64,000 bases of DNA from Myxococcaceae bacterium (lineage in GTDB: Bacteria > Myxococcota > Myxococcia > Myxococcales > Myxococcaceae): assembly GCA_016793095.1 (NCBI GenBank), contig JAEUJQ010000046.1, positions 123,696-187,695 on the forward strand, read 5' to 3'. The notes beneath the pieces were generated by a model. The model searched no databases. It was not told the DNA's origin and saw only the letters and a list, made by a program, of their open reading frames with translations. Made by a program: the position numbers and the translations under genes. Below, in pieces: positions 32,935 through 42,186 of this stretch. Within the stretch, counting starts at the first letter, position 1, and each line of letters starts with the position of its first letter.

Positions 32935-33944
32935 CGATCGATCTCTCCACCACGTGGGTGGGGCTCAAGCTCAAGCACCCCATCTTCGCGGGCGCGTCGC
33001 CGCTGGTGGACGACCTCGACAGCGTCAAGCGGCTCGAAGACGCGGGCGCCTCGGCGATCACCATGCGATCGCTCTTCGAGGAGCAGCTGGTCGCCGAGCA
33101 GCTCGCCGCCCACCGCTTTCTCGACGGCCCGGCCGATGCGTTCGCCGAGGCGCCGTCGTGGCTGCCCTCGACCGGCGACTTCGCGCTCGGCCCTGACGCC
33201 TACCTCGAGCAGATCCGGAAGATCCGCGCGCAGTGCACGGTGCCGGTCATCGGCTCCCTGAACGGCACGACGCCGGGCGGGTGGCTCAAGTACGCGAAGC
33301 TGATCGAGCAGGCCGGGGCGCACGCGCTCGAGCTGAACCTGTACGATCTGCCCAGCGACCCGAAGCAGTCAGGCGCCGACATCGAGCACCAGCAGCTCGA
33401 CGTGGTTCGTCAGGTGCAGGAGTCGATCCGGATCCCCGTCGCGGTGAAGTTGTCGCCCTTCTACTCGTCGCTGCCGGCCTTCGTGACGAAGCTCGAGCAC
33501 AGCGGCGTCGCGGGCGTGGTGTTGTTCAACAGGCTCTACCAGCCCGACATCGACATCGAGTCGTTGTCGCTGAAGCGAACGATCCACCTGTCGGATCGAC
33601 AGGAGCTGCAGCTGCGGCTGCGGTGGCTCGCGATCCTCTCGCCGTCGACCCGGCTGTCGCTCGCCTGCTCGGGCGGAATCCACGAGCCAGAGGACGTGAT
33701 GAAGGCGCTGATGGCCGGCGCCCATGTCACCCAGGTGGTCTCGGCGGTGCTCTCGCGCGGGCCCCACGTGTTGACGCAGCTCATCGCCGGGCTGACGCGC
33801 TTCTTCGAGGAGCACGAGTACGAGTCGGTGACGCAGCTCCGCGGCAACATGAACCTCGCGCGCTGCCCCGAGCCGTCCGGCTACGAGCGGGTGAACTACA
33901 TCAAGCTGCTCACGAGCTGGCACGGCGACTCAGCGAGCCGCTGA
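32931..33944 (+). CDS. Dihydroorotate dehydrogenase-like flavoprotein
   Basis: A 337-residue TIM-barrel flavoprotein of the dihydroorotate dehydrogenase-like group that is commonly found directly after nifJ. It shows TIDLSTTWVGLKLKHPIFAG, ALELNLYDLPSD, IPVAVKLSPFYSSLP, VVLFNRLYQPDIDIE and ACSGGIHEPEDVMKALMAGA, matching the FMN-binding barrel. Because it lacks the usual pyrimidine gene neighbours and overlaps nifJ (ATGA), it is more likely an electron-transfer partner or a related oxidoreductase than the pyrD enzyme. The substrate is unknown. Confidence 0.85.
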
Positions 33945-33962
33945 GCACCCTCGCCGTCACAC

Positions 33963-33988
33963 GCCGGTTGAGGCCCTCGTCAACGGCG
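33963..33988 (+). terminator. Possible hairpin after the nifJ operon
   Basis: CCGGTTGA and TCAACGG form a stem of about seven pairs with one bulge around an 8-base loop, shortly after the flavoprotein stop. No T-run follows, so this is a weak terminator candidate only. Confidence 0.3.
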
Positions 33989-34054
33989 CTGACGCGGCAC
34001 ACGCGCGGCGGGTTCGCAGAGGCGAACCTGGCCGGGTGCAGTACAACCTCTGCC

Positions 34055-34948
34055 GTGCCCACGCTCACCTTGAAATGGCGCCTGCTGACCTGGTTCACCG
34101 GGCTGGTCGATCAGCCGATCGAGCGGGTCGGGCACGTGCAGGCGCGGGCCACGATGAGGAAGAACACGGGCAGCTTCCGGCCGATCTTCGGGCCTCCGGC
34201 CGAGGTGGCGCGTGTCGCCGACGAGCAGCTCGCCGGCGTGAAGGTGCGCCGCTACGAGCCCGCCAACGCCCGGCCCGGGGTGATCGTCTACTTCCATGGT
34301 GGCGGCTGGGTGGTGGGCGACGTGGACACGCACGATCTGCCCTGTCGAGCGCTCGCCGCCGGCACGGGCCGGACCGTCATCTCCGTCGACTACCGCCTCG
34401 CGCCTGAGCACCCCTTCCCCGCCGCCGTCGACGACTGCTTCGCCGTCACCGCCGAGCTCGCGCGCTCCCACCGGGTCGTGGTGGCCGGCGACAGCGCGGG
34501 AGGCCACCTGGCCGCCGTGGTGAGCCGCCGGTGCGCGGCGCAGGGGCTGCCGCTCGCCGCCCAGGTGCTCGTGTACCCGGTCACCGACTGCGCGAACGAG
34601 TCGGCGTCGGTCGCCCGCTACGCCGAGGGCTACTTCCTCACGCGCGCGACGATGCGGTACTTCCACGCGACGTTCCTGCCCGACGTGGCCCAGCGCGCGC
34701 ACGCCGACGCCTCGCCGCTCCTCGCGCCCGCCGGCACGGAGCTGCCCACCTACGTGCTGCTCGCCGAGTGCGACGTGCTGCATGACGAAGGGCTCGCCTT
34801 CGCGCGCAAGCTCGAGGCCGCGGGCACACCCGTCACCGTGGACGAGGTGCCCGGCGTCATCCACGGCTTCTTCAGTCTGCAGGGCATGTCCGAGGCGCGT
34901 GAGGCCACCGGCCGCGTGGTGGCGTGGATCGATCGGCAGCTCAGCTGA
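34055..34948 (+). CDS. Alpha/beta hydrolase, hormone-sensitive lipase family
   Basis: A 297-residue esterase/lipase of the HSL (type IV) family. Starting at GTG 34055 gives VPTLTLKWRLLTWFTG. The oxyanion motif is YFHGGGWVVGD, the nucleophile motif GDSAGGHLAA, and the acid and base are in ECDVLHDEG (Asp) and GVIHGFF (His), so the full catalytic triad is present. SVDYRLAPEHPFPAAVDD is the family strand-helix signature. No signal peptide is seen, although the N-terminal 15 residues are moderately hydrophobic. It probably hydrolyses short acyl esters in the cytoplasm. It stands alone. Confidence 0.9.
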   Translation: MPTLTLKWRLLTWFTGLVDQPIERVGHVQARATMRKNTGSFRPIFGPPAEVARVADEQLAGVKVRRYEPANARPGVIVYFHGGGWVVGDVDTHDLPCRALAAGTGRTVISVDYRLAPEHPFPAAVDDCFAVTAELARSHRVVVAGDSAGGHLAAVVSRRCAAQGLPLAAQVLVYPVTDCANESASVARYAEGYFLTRATMRYFHATFLPDVAQRAHADASPLLAPAGTELPTYVLLAECDVLHDEGLAFARKLEAAGTPVTVDEVPGVIHGFFSLQGMSEAREATGRVVAWIDRQLS

Positions 34949-35041
34949 GGTCGCCCAGCCCGATCCCGGCGCCGTCGGGAGCGCGCGCTCAGCCGAAGGG
35001 CCGTGACCTCTTCGACGCGCTCGACTACCTCGCCCCGCACC

Positions 35042-36256
35042 ATGCATGAGCTCTTCGCCTCGCTGCCACAGCGACTCGCGGGAACCCTGGCAGGCGACTG
35101 GGCGGCCGGCGCCGTGGTCAGCCGCCCGGTCGACCTCGGCGCCTGGGAGGAGCTGTTCCTGCAGGTCGGCGTCCCGCTCAGCGACGAGCTCCGCGGCGTG
35201 CTCACGCGCGCCGGCGCCTTCGAGCTGCTGTCCTTCGGAGAGGCGGACCACGAGGAGGACGGGGGACGGCTCCGGCCGACGGAGTTCCTCCGGGAGCTGC
35301 ACGGCCCGGGCTGGGCTGGCCGCCAGGCCGTCCTCGAGGGTCTGCACCTGCTGTCACCCGAGGAGCTGTTCGAGACCTACACGAGCCAACGCGCGGCCGC
35401 GTCGGCGCTCGCGGCCCTCGGCGGCTTCTGGGTGTTCGCGGCGCCGCGCCACTCTCTCTGGACCAGCGCCTTCGCCTTCGACGCCAGGAGCGCCCGGCTC
35501 TCCATCGTCCCGTTCCACGAGGACGACATCCACGAGCAGCTCGACCTCGAGCGGCCAGACGGAACGCTGCCGCACGCCCAGCCCTCGCTCGCGCAGTGGG
35601 CCGGGTGGCTGCTGGACGAGATCTGCCTCGCGGTGCGCCAGGCCGAAGATGCAGGCTGCGCTCCGGCCCTGACGAGGCGGGCGAGCCCGACGCGCGAGGT
35701 GGAGCTCGCGCCGTTCCTCGCGGAGGTCGCCTCCGGCAAGCGGTGGTCCGCCTGGGTCGACGGCGTCTGGCGTCAGGCGCTTCGCCGCGGCTCCGTCGAG
35801 ACGGCGCGGCAGGTGCTCTCGCACGTCGGCACCCTGGTGACGCGGCCCGACCTCGCCCCGTGGAAGCTGCCCGGCGCGCTCGACCTGCTGTACCGCCTGC
35901 CGGCAGCGGGGCCCGGGTCACGCCGGGTGGCGGTCCTCCAGCTTTGGAACGGCAAGCGCCCCGCGAGCCCGCTCAACCAGGTCGCGTACGACACGCTCCT
36001 GGGCCTGTTGGAGAGCGAGGCCCCCGCCCCGCTGGACACCCTGCGGTCCCTCCAGGCAGTCGCGTGGAGTTACCGCGGCCCGCCGGCGGATGACGAGGTG
36101 CGCTGGGCGCGTGCCCTGCTCTGGGCGCTCGGGCGGCCACGGCCTGAGCACGTGCTCGAGGCCGCGACGCTCGTCCTGGGCGAGCGCTCGCGGGACGCCG
36201 CCATGACGTGCTGGCTGCGACTCGAGCCGCTCGTGTGCGACGCTGGAGCCCTCTGA
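35042..36256 (+). CDS. Hypothetical protein, helix-rich
   Basis: A protein of about 404 residues from ATG 35042 (MHELFASLPQRLAG); a longer version from 35003 adds a Ser/Thr-rich leader and is less likely. It is soluble, Leu/Ala/Trp-rich and strongly helical, with motifs such as LGAWEELFLQVGVPL, LNQVAYDTLLGLLE and DDEVRWARALLWALG. I recognise no family. The middle section (ALGGFWVFAAPRHSLWTSAF) and the C-terminal helical pairs might form a repeat-like scaffold. It is convergent with the CBM9-type lipoprotein gene (19 bases). Confidence 0.5.
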   Translation: MHELFASLPQRLAGTLAGDWAAGAVVSRPVDLGAWEELFLQVGVPLSDELRGVLTRAGAFELLSFGEADHEEDGGRLRPTEFLRELHGPGWAGRQAVLEGLHLLSPEELFETYTSQRAAASALAALGGFWVFAAPRHSLWTSAFAFDARSARLSIVPFHEDDIHEQLDLERPDGTLPHAQPSLAQWAGWLLDEICLAVRQAEDAGCAPALTRRASPTREVELAPFLAEVASGKRWSAWVDGVWRQALRRGSVETARQVLSHVGTLVTRPDLAPWKLPGALDLLYRLPAAGPGSRRVAVLQLWNGKRPASPLNQVAYDTLLGLLESEAPAPLDTLRSLQAVAWSYRGPPADDEVRWARALLWALGRPRPEHVLEAATLVLGERSRDAAMTCWLRLEPLVCDAGAL

Positions 36257-36275
36257 CTCGAGCGCCTCGCGGCCG

Positions 36276-37511
36276 TCAGTCGAAGACGAGCCAGCCGAAC
36301 CGCGGCAGCGCGTGGAAGTCGCCGACGAAGAGCGGCGAGAACGACTGCCCCTCGATCTGCTTGAAGCGCTCGAAGTGCTCGAGGCGGTAGGCGTTGAAGC
36401 GCCACTTGTCGCCCTTCGTGGGTGGCACCTTCGGCACCTTGAGCAGGTTCGCGATGGGGATCTGCATCTCCGCGCTCCAGCCCTGATCGCGGTCGGAGTC
36501 GTCGTCGAGCGTGCCGCGGACCTGGACGGCTGACTTCATGCCCGACTCCCACTTCATGGCGGCCTCGAGATCGGACCGGCGAGCCACGAAGGCTGCGTCG
36601 AAGTTCACGTTGTGCGGCGACACCTGCAGCTCGTTGTAGGTCGCGCCGTCGCCGTCGGCGTCGAAGAACACCTCGACGACGTCCTGGTTGTAGATGGCGT
36701 CGTCCTTGTTGCGCAGGGTGCCCCAGACGTCCGGGTCGTCAGCGTCGAACGCGACGTAGACGTTGGCGTCGTCCCAGAGCAGGCGCAGCCGCGTCTTCCG
36801 CTGGGCCTCCCGGCCGTCGAAGCTGGTCGTCAGCGTGACCTCGGGAGCGCTCTTCCACTGCTCGTCGTCGAGCTTCCCGTCGATGACGGGCGGCTTCGTC
36901 GCGCGCGGCGCCCGGTACTCGGGCAGCGCCGCCTGAGGCCCCTCGAGGCGCGGCCCGAAGACCCGGTGGTTCCCGTCGTGCGTGGGAGGCAGGTCGGCGA
37001 GCAGCCGATCGTCTCCGCGCCAGAAGCCGATCAAGAGCTGCATGGGGCCGGGGTAGTTCGGCATCGCGATCTGCTGCACGTCTTCGATGATCTTTCCCTG
37101 GGGCCACGAGCCCAGCATCGCGGCGCCGTTCTGCAGCTCGTGATCCATGTTGCCCAGCATCTGGCCCGAGTTGCCGTCCACGACGTGGACGAAGAACTGG
37201 TACCCCTGCGGCTGCTGGCCGTCGGCGCGGAAGTAGTGCTTGAGGGTGACGGCCTGGCCCGGCTGAGGGTTCTTCGGATCGACCTGACTGCCCAGGTACT
37301 TCACGGCGCCGTTGGCCCAGGTCGCGGTCGAAGGGAAGTTGAGCGCGCCGGGCACGGCGTCGAGGGTGCGGGCCGCGCCTGCCGGGCCAGGCTGCTGCTG
37401 TTGCTGCTGCTGGCCGGCTGCTGGTGGCCTGGCGCCGCGCGGCTTCGGGCCCGCCTGCTCATCGCGGCAGGCAGTGATGGCGAGGAGACCGAGACAGACG
37501 AGGTGGCGCAT
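36276..37511 (-). CDS. CBM9-like domain lipoprotein
   Basis: A 411-residue lipoprotein from ATG 37511 (signal MRHLVCLGLLAITAC). A Gln-rich stretch (about seven Q) precedes the first domain. The C-terminal 200 residues resemble family 9 carbohydrate-binding modules of the DOMON-like type: KPPVIDGKLDDEQWKSAPEV, LRLLWDDANVYVAFDADDPD, NQDVVEVFFDADGDG, QGWSAEMQIPIANL. Such modules bind xylan, cellulose ends or haem-type ligands. The first 190 residues (LKHYFRADGQQPQGYQFFVH) form a separate beta domain. A surface polysaccharide-sensing or binding role is a reasonable inference. Confidence 0.75.
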   Translation of the reverse strand: MRHLVCLGLLAITACRDEQAGPKPRGARPPAAGQQQQQQQPGPAGAARTLDAVPGALNFPSTATWANGAVKYLGSQVDPKNPQPGQAVTLKHYFRADGQQPQGYQFFVHVVDGNSGQMLGNMDHELQNGAAMLGSWPQGKIIEDVQQIAMPNYPGPMQLLIGFWRGDDRLLADLPPTHDGNHRVFGPRLEGPQAALPEYRAPRATKPPVIDGKLDDEQWKSAPEVTLTTSFDGREAQRKTRLRLLWDDANVYVAFDADDPDVWGTLRNKDDAIYNQDVVEVFFDADGDGATYNELQVSPHNVNFDAAFVARRSDLEAAMKWESGMKSAVQVRGTLDDDSDRDQGWSAEMQIPIANLLKVPKVPPTKGDKWRFNAYRLEHFERFKQIEGQSFSPLFVGDFHALPRFGWLVFD

Positions 37512-37644
37512 GCGCGCGCACCATGCCTCACCACCCCAACGCTGTCGCGCCTCACCGCTCGTCCCCGCGGCAGGACGGCAGTCGAGGGTTTTCGTCGTCT
37601 TTCCGGCCGGTTGCGCTGGCGAGCACGGTGCTCCTTCGCCGTCC

Positions 37645-38565
37645 ATGCACCTCGACATCATCTGGAACGGCGCGACGACCCCGGTGGACCTCGTGGACGG
37701 CTCGGTGACGGTCGGCGGTGGCCCGAAGGACGACATTCGCCTCGAGGGGCTGCCCTTCAAGCTGCTCACGCTCGAGGTCGACGGCCCGCGGCTCTCCATT
37801 CGCGCCGTTCGGCCGGTGCGGGTCGGCAAGCAGCTCTTCCCCGCGCACGTGGCCCGGCTGGTGCTGCCCGGCGAAGCGCTCACGCTGCCCAACGACGTGG
37901 TGGTGAAACGGCCCGACGACGAAGCGTCACGGGAGCGACGGAAGAACAAGAGCACCGACTTCGTGATGAAGGAGCTGCTGACGAAGGATCCCTCCGAGCT
38001 CGAGAGCCGGGCCGCCACCCTCACCTGCGTGGCCGGCGCGGACGAGGGCCACGTCTACCCGCTCGCCTTCCTCGACACCTCGCTGGGCCGCGGCGACGAC
38101 GCCGACGTCCGCCTCCATGACCGCACGGTCTCGCGACAGCACGCACGCCTGCTCCACCGCGGCCTGTCCTGGTTCATCGAGGAGCTCACTACCACCAACG
38201 GCGTCTACGTGAACGGCGTGCGCGTGAAGAGCGCGCGGAGCCTCGACCACGGCGACGTGCTCGAGCTCGGCCACACGATGCTGCGCTTCGACGAGGGCGA
38301 ACGCGCACCAGAGGAGCGGACGCGCATCGAGAAGCTCCCGCTCCCTCCTGCGGAGGCTGCTCAGCCGCCCGCCGCCCCTGCGCCTCCGTCCGTCACGGTG
38401 CAGCCGACGGACAGCAACTCCGGGGCCGAGTCCACCGGGTCCGCCGTCACCGAGCCGCTCCCGGGCCGTCGCGCGGGCCTCGGGAAGACCGATCTCGCCA
38501 TCGTCGTCATCGGCGCGCTGCTGGTGCTCTCCGGGCTGAGCACCGCCGTCCTCTTCCTCCGGTGA
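37645..38565 (+). CDS. FHA-domain membrane-anchored protein
   Basis: A 306-residue protein from ATG 37645. The N-terminal 100 residues resemble a degenerate FHA-like or related sandwich (VTVGGGPKDDIRLEGLPF). Residues 125-220 are a canonical FHA domain: SLGRGDDADVRLHDRTVSRQHARL, with SRQHA and TTNGVYVNGVRV; this module binds phosphothreonine peptides. A proline/alanine linker follows and one C-terminal membrane helix (LAIVVIGALLVLSGLSTAVLFL) anchors it with the FHA domain on the cytoplasmic side. It would act as a docking platform for Ser/Thr kinase signalling. It is divergent from the CBM9-like lipoprotein. Confidence 0.85.
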   Translation: MHLDIIWNGATTPVDLVDGSVTVGGGPKDDIRLEGLPFKLLTLEVDGPRLSIRAVRPVRVGKQLFPAHVARLVLPGEALTLPNDVVVKRPDDEASRERRKNKSTDFVMKELLTKDPSELESRAATLTCVAGADEGHVYPLAFLDTSLGRGDDADVRLHDRTVSRQHARLLHRGLSWFIEELTTTNGVYVNGVRVKSARSLDHGDVLELGHTMLRFDEGERAPEERTRIEKLPLPPAEAAQPPAAPAPPSVTVQPTDSNSGAESTGSAVTEPLPGRRAGLGKTDLAIVVIGALLVLSGLSTAVLFLR

Positions 38566-38601
38566 CGAGCTCAGGTCGGGAGCGCTCCCGTTCTCTTCAC
38601 C

Positions 38602-38618
38602 AGCGCCTCGCTGGCGCT
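38602..38618. terminator. Hairpin between convergent FHA and bamA genes
   Basis: AGCGCC and GGCGCT pair perfectly around the loop TCGCT in the 94 bases between the two convergent stop codons. This could terminate either strand; there is no clear T-run. Confidence 0.35.
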
Positions 38619-38659
38619 CTCGGCTGAGCAGCCGTCCGCTTCCTGCGGTGAAGGGCCCG

Positions 38660-41005
38660 TCAGAAGCTCTGGCCGATGGTGAACTCGAACTGCGGCACCT
38701 GCAGATCGATGCCCTGGCGACGGTTGAGCGGGAAGCCCCACTCGAAGCGCAGCGGCCCGATGGGCGAGAACCAGCGGAAGCCGAACCCCACGGAGTGGAA
38801 CAGCCCGAGCGGCAGGTTCGGGAAGGTCCTGTCCTGGAAGAACGGCACGCCGCGCGCGAAGGCGTTGCCTGCGTCGTAGAAGAGCACGCCGCGAATGCCC
38901 ACCTTCTCGAAGATGGGGAACTCGAGCTCGACGTTGAGGAAGATCTGCCGATCGCCGCCGACGTTGATGGGCGTGGTGAGGCCGTCGGGCGTCGCGGCGG
39001 CGAGCTCGGTGGGCGAGATCGTGCGGATCGGGTACCCGCGCACCGAGAAGATGCCGCCGAGGTAGTAGAGCTCTGACGCGGGCAACCCGTTGGCGGCCTC
39101 GAGCTGCTGAATGACGCCGAGCTGCAGCTGCGCCTTGAAGACGATGCCGAGCGGCAGGGGCACGTAGCCGCGGAAGTTCCCCGTGTAGCGGTTGAAGATG
39201 TACGAGCCGCCGAGCGGCCGCGGCGCGAACTCGGCCGTCACGTTCATGAACCAGCCCTGCGACGGGAAGAGCCGGTTGTTGCGCTTGTCCCACAGCCAGC
39301 CGACGCGGAGGGCGCTCGTGTTGCCGCTGCGGAACTGATCGGCGAGCAGGAGCGACTGGCGGCTCGGCTCGACGCGGACGAACTCGCGCGTGTACCCCAG
39401 GTTGAAGGACATCTCGTCGGCCACCACGTAGTAGCCGAGGCTCGCGGTGCCGCCGTACGCGTCGCGCACGAAGCCGAAGTAGTCGAGCTGCGTCCGGTAG
39501 GCGTCGATGGAGAAGATGAAGTTGGTGTCGAGGAAGTACGGGTCGAAGTACGACGCCTGGAAGAACTGCCGCAGGCCCGAGAGCTGCGCCGAGAACGAGA
39601 CGGCCTGCCCCCACCCGACGAAGTTCTGCTGCGCCACCTGCGCCGTGAAGATGAAGCTCTCGATGTTCGAGAAGCCCAGGCCGACCTGGAAGGTGCCGGT
39701 GGACTTCTCCTTGATCTCGACCGTCACCAGCACGTGCTCGTCGTCGCGCCCCGGCTTGTGCGTCACCTCGACCGTCTCGAAGAAGCCGAGCGCGGTCACC
39801 TTCTCCTTCGAGCGGCGCATGCCGGAGCCCGAGAAGAGCTCGCCCTCGTAGACGCGCAGCTGGCGGCGGATCACCTTGTCGCGGGTCTTCGTGTTCCCCA
39901 CGATGTCGATGCGCTCGATGGTGACCTGCTTGCCCTTGTTGATCTCGAAGGTGAGGTCGATGGTGCGGTTCTCGGCGTTCACCGCCGTCACCGGCACCGG
40001 GTTCGCGTAGGCGTAGCCGGAGTCGTAGTACGTGTCGGTGATCGCCTGGATGTCGCGCGCCAGCAGCGAGCGGTTGAAGATCTCGCCCTCGCGCGAGGTC
40101 ATGCGCGCCTTCAGCTCGTCCTTCGTGACGATGAGATCGCCGCCGAAGTCGAGCTTGCCGATGGAGAACGGCTCGCCTTCCTCGACGCGCAGCGTGATGC
40201 TGATGCTGCGCTTGTCGGGCGAGAGGCTCACGACGGGCTTGTCCACCCGCACGTTGATGAAGCCGCGGTCGTAGTAGGCGGCCTGAATCACCTGCAGGTC
40301 GCGCTGGAAGAGCTCCTCGCGGTAGGTGCCTTCGGAGGTGAGGAACGAGAGGTAGTTGCCCTCCTTCGTCGCCATCACGCCCTTGAGCTCGGGCACCGAC
40401 ACGCGCTGCACGCCCAGGAAGTTGATCTCCCGGACCTGCACCTTCGCGTTCTCCTTCACCACGATGAAGACGTCGACCTCGGCGGTGGTGCCCTCGACGG
40501 GGCGGATCTCCGACGTCACCTCGGCGAGGAAGAAGCCCTTCTCGACGTACTTGTCCGAGACCTTCTTGACGTTCCGCTTCACCGCCGAGAGGTCGAGGAT
40601 GCTGTTCGTCTTGATGTCGATGGTGTCCTTGAGATCGTCCTTCGAGAGCTCGTCGTTGCCCTGGAGCGTGACGGCGCGCACCGCCGGCTTCTCCTCGACA
40701 CGCACCACGTAGGCGATGCCCTGGGGCGTGCGCTGAACGAGCAACTGCACGTCGTTGAAGTACTTGAGCGACCAGAGCGCCCGCAGATCGTCGGCCGTAC
40801 GGGAGCCGTCGAAGGGCTCACCCACCTTCTGCTTGAGGGCGCGGGCGATCGCGGCCTGCTCGACGCGCTGGTTCCCCTCGACCCGGATCTCGACGATGCG
40901 ATCGGCGGCCTCTTCGACGGGGGCGTCGGAGGTCTGCGCGAACGCAACCGGGGCCGTGCCGCAGACGGCGAGCCACACGAGAGCGATGACGCAGCGCAGA
41001 ATCAC
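38660..41005 (-). CDS. bamA: Outer membrane protein assembly factor BamA
   Basis: A 781-residue Omp85 protein starting at GTG 41005. Residues 1-24 are a signal peptide (ending APVAFAQ). Five POTRA domains span about 35-420 (the first opens RIVEIRVEGNQRVEQAAIAR; the last ends VTALGFFETVEVTHKPG). The 16-strand barrel follows, with the conserved L6 loop motif SVRGYP (VRGY in place of VRGF) and the closing strand FEFTIGQSF. It inserts beta-barrel proteins into the outer membrane. It is the last gene of the minus-strand block lysS-lolC/E-lolD-unknown-bamA; spacing after the small unknown gene is about 85 bases. Confidence 0.97.
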   Translation of the reverse strand: MILRCVIALVWLAVCGTAPVAFAQTSDAPVEEAADRIVEIRVEGNQRVEQAAIARALKQKVGEPFDGSRTADDLRALWSLKYFNDVQLLVQRTPQGIAYVVRVEEKPAVRAVTLQGNDELSKDDLKDTIDIKTNSILDLSAVKRNVKKVSDKYVEKGFFLAEVTSEIRPVEGTTAEVDVFIVVKENAKVQVREINFLGVQRVSVPELKGVMATKEGNYLSFLTSEGTYREELFQRDLQVIQAAYYDRGFINVRVDKPVVSLSPDKRSISITLRVEEGEPFSIGKLDFGGDLIVTKDELKARMTSREGEIFNRSLLARDIQAITDTYYDSGYAYANPVPVTAVNAENRTIDLTFEINKGKQVTIERIDIVGNTKTRDKVIRRQLRVYEGELFSGSGMRRSKEKVTALGFFETVEVTHKPGRDDEHVLVTVEIKEKSTGTFQVGLGFSNIESFIFTAQVAQQNFVGWGQAVSFSAQLSGLRQFFQASYFDPYFLDTNFIFSIDAYRTQLDYFGFVRDAYGGTASLGYYVVADEMSFNLGYTREFVRVEPSRQSLLLADQFRSGNTSALRVGWLWDKRNNRLFPSQGWFMNVTAEFAPRPLGGSYIFNRYTGNFRGYVPLPLGIVFKAQLQLGVIQQLEAANGLPASELYYLGGIFSVRGYPIRTISPTELAAATPDGLTTPINVGGDRQIFLNVELEFPIFEKVGIRGVLFYDAGNAFARGVPFFQDRTFPNLPLGLFHSVGFGFRWFSPIGPLRFEWGFPLNRRQGIDLQVPQFEFTIGQSF

Positions 41006-41090
41006 GACAGAGGAGGCGCGGGTATAGGGGAAAGCCCCAGGCCCGACGAGTGAAAACCTGTGTGATTGCCGTCTGGTGTGCCGGACGACC

Positions 41091-41489
41091 TCAGCTGCGC
41101 GCGAGCTCGGTCAGATCGGGGAACCGGGCGCGAAACGCCGCTTCAGTCTGCGCCCCGAAGTCCGCGTGGCGGCTGCCCCGGCGGACCTTGAACGAGCGCG
41201 CGAAGAGCTTCCGCTCCCAGCCGATCTCGAGCACCTGGGCGGCCGGGCGCCCGCGCAGGGAGAGCGCGTAGGCCGCGATGAACGTGTCCTTCTCCTGCGA
41301 GTAGCCGAGGTACACGAGCTGACACTCCGACGCCTCGGTGCCGTCCCTCACCTCGCGGGCGAGCTCCTGGGCGAAGAAGGGCCGGACCTCGTGTTCGACG
41401 TCGAGGGTGCGGTAGGTCAGGGGCGCGTCAGGCGTCCTCTCCGACGACTTCGAAGTGAGCTCGTTCGTGCTCAACTGCAACCTCCTCAC
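41091..41489 (-). CDS. Small conserved-position protein of unknown function
   Basis: A 132-residue protein with no signal or membrane segment: MRRLQLSTNELTSKSSERTP, then HEVRPFFAQELAREVRDG, FIAAYALSLRGRP, and a basic helix ARSFKVRRGSRHADFGAQTE. It overlaps the end of lolD by four bases (ATGA-type), so translation is coupled to lolD and it lies between the lipoprotein exporter and bamA. I recognise no family. The position suggests a link with envelope assembly but nothing in the sequence proves it. Confidence 0.6.
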   Translation of the reverse strand: MRRLQLSTNELTSKSSERTPDAPLTYRTLDVEHEVRPFFAQELAREVRDGTEASECQLVYLGYSQEKDTFIAAYALSLRGRPAAQVLEIGWERKLFARSFKVRRGSRHADFGAQTEAAFRARFPDLTELARS

Positions 41490-42184
41490 GCAGACGCGGC
41501 CGGGTCTGCCTCGACGACCAGACCATCCTTCAAGCGAAGCCGCCGCGGGAGCGATTTCGCCAGCACCTCGTTGTGCGTCACCACGATCGCCGTGATGCCC
41601 AGGTCCTTGTTCACTTCCCGTAACAGGCTGTGAATGCCCTCGCCCGTCGAAGGATCGAGGTTGCCGGTGGGCTCGTCGGCGAGCAGCAGATCGGGCTTCA
41701 TGATGAGGGCGCGGGCGAGGGCGACGCGCTGCGACTCCCCGCCCGACAGCTCCCCGGGGCGGTGATCGGCGCGGTGCCCGAGGCCCACCCGCTCGAGCAG
41801 GTCGCGGGCGCGGAGCATGACGGCCCGCCGGTCCTGCCGGTTCACGAGCGCGGGCATGGCGACGTTCTCGGCCGCGGTGAACTCGGGCAGGAGGAAGTGC
41901 GACTGGAAGACGAAGCCGATCTTCGTGTTGCGGAACTCGGCGACCTGCGCGTCGTTCATGTCGAAGACGCTCTGCCCCTTGAAGCGCAGCTGCCCCGCGG
42001 CCGGCGCGTCGAGCGTGCCAGCGACGTGCAGGAAGGTGGACTTGCCCGAGCCCGAGGCGCCGATGAGCGAGACCAGCTCGCCCTGCTGAATCTGCACGCT
42101 CACGCCGCGCAGCACGTCGATGCGCTTCCCGTTGAGGAAGTACGACTTGAAGACGTCGATGACCTCGAGGAAGGGCGCGCTCAC
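41486..42184 (-). CDS. lolD: Lipoprotein-releasing ABC ATPase LolD
   Basis: A 232-residue ABC ATPase. The start was set at GTG 42184 (MSAPFLEVIDVFKSY) because GGCGGAG lies five bases upstream; the GTG at 42190 would leave no spacing. Motifs: Walker A GASGSGKST, signature LSGGESQRVALARAL, Walker B LLLADEPTGNLDP, H-loop VVTHN. It powers extraction of outer-membrane lipoproteins from the inner membrane together with the permease encoded just upstream. The MacB/FtsE-like relatives are less likely given the neighbouring LolC/E-type permease. Confidence 0.94.
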   Translation of the reverse strand: MSAPFLEVIDVFKSYFLNGKRIDVLRGVSVQIQQGELVSLIGASGSGKSTFLHVAGTLDAPAAGQLRFKGQSVFDMNDAQVAEFRNTKIGFVFQSHFLLPEFTAAENVAMPALVNRQDRRAVMLRARDLLERVGLGHRADHRPGELSGGESQRVALARALIMKPDLLLADEPTGNLDPSTGEGIHSLLREVNKDLGITAIVVTHNEVLAKSLPRRLRLKDGLVVEADPAASA

Positions 42185-42186
42185 GA

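Noticed and set aside
35003..35041. Longer start for the helix-rich hypothetical gene
   Set aside because: The extra 13 residues are Ser/Thr/Arg low complexity; ATG 35042 opens a protein-like sequence.
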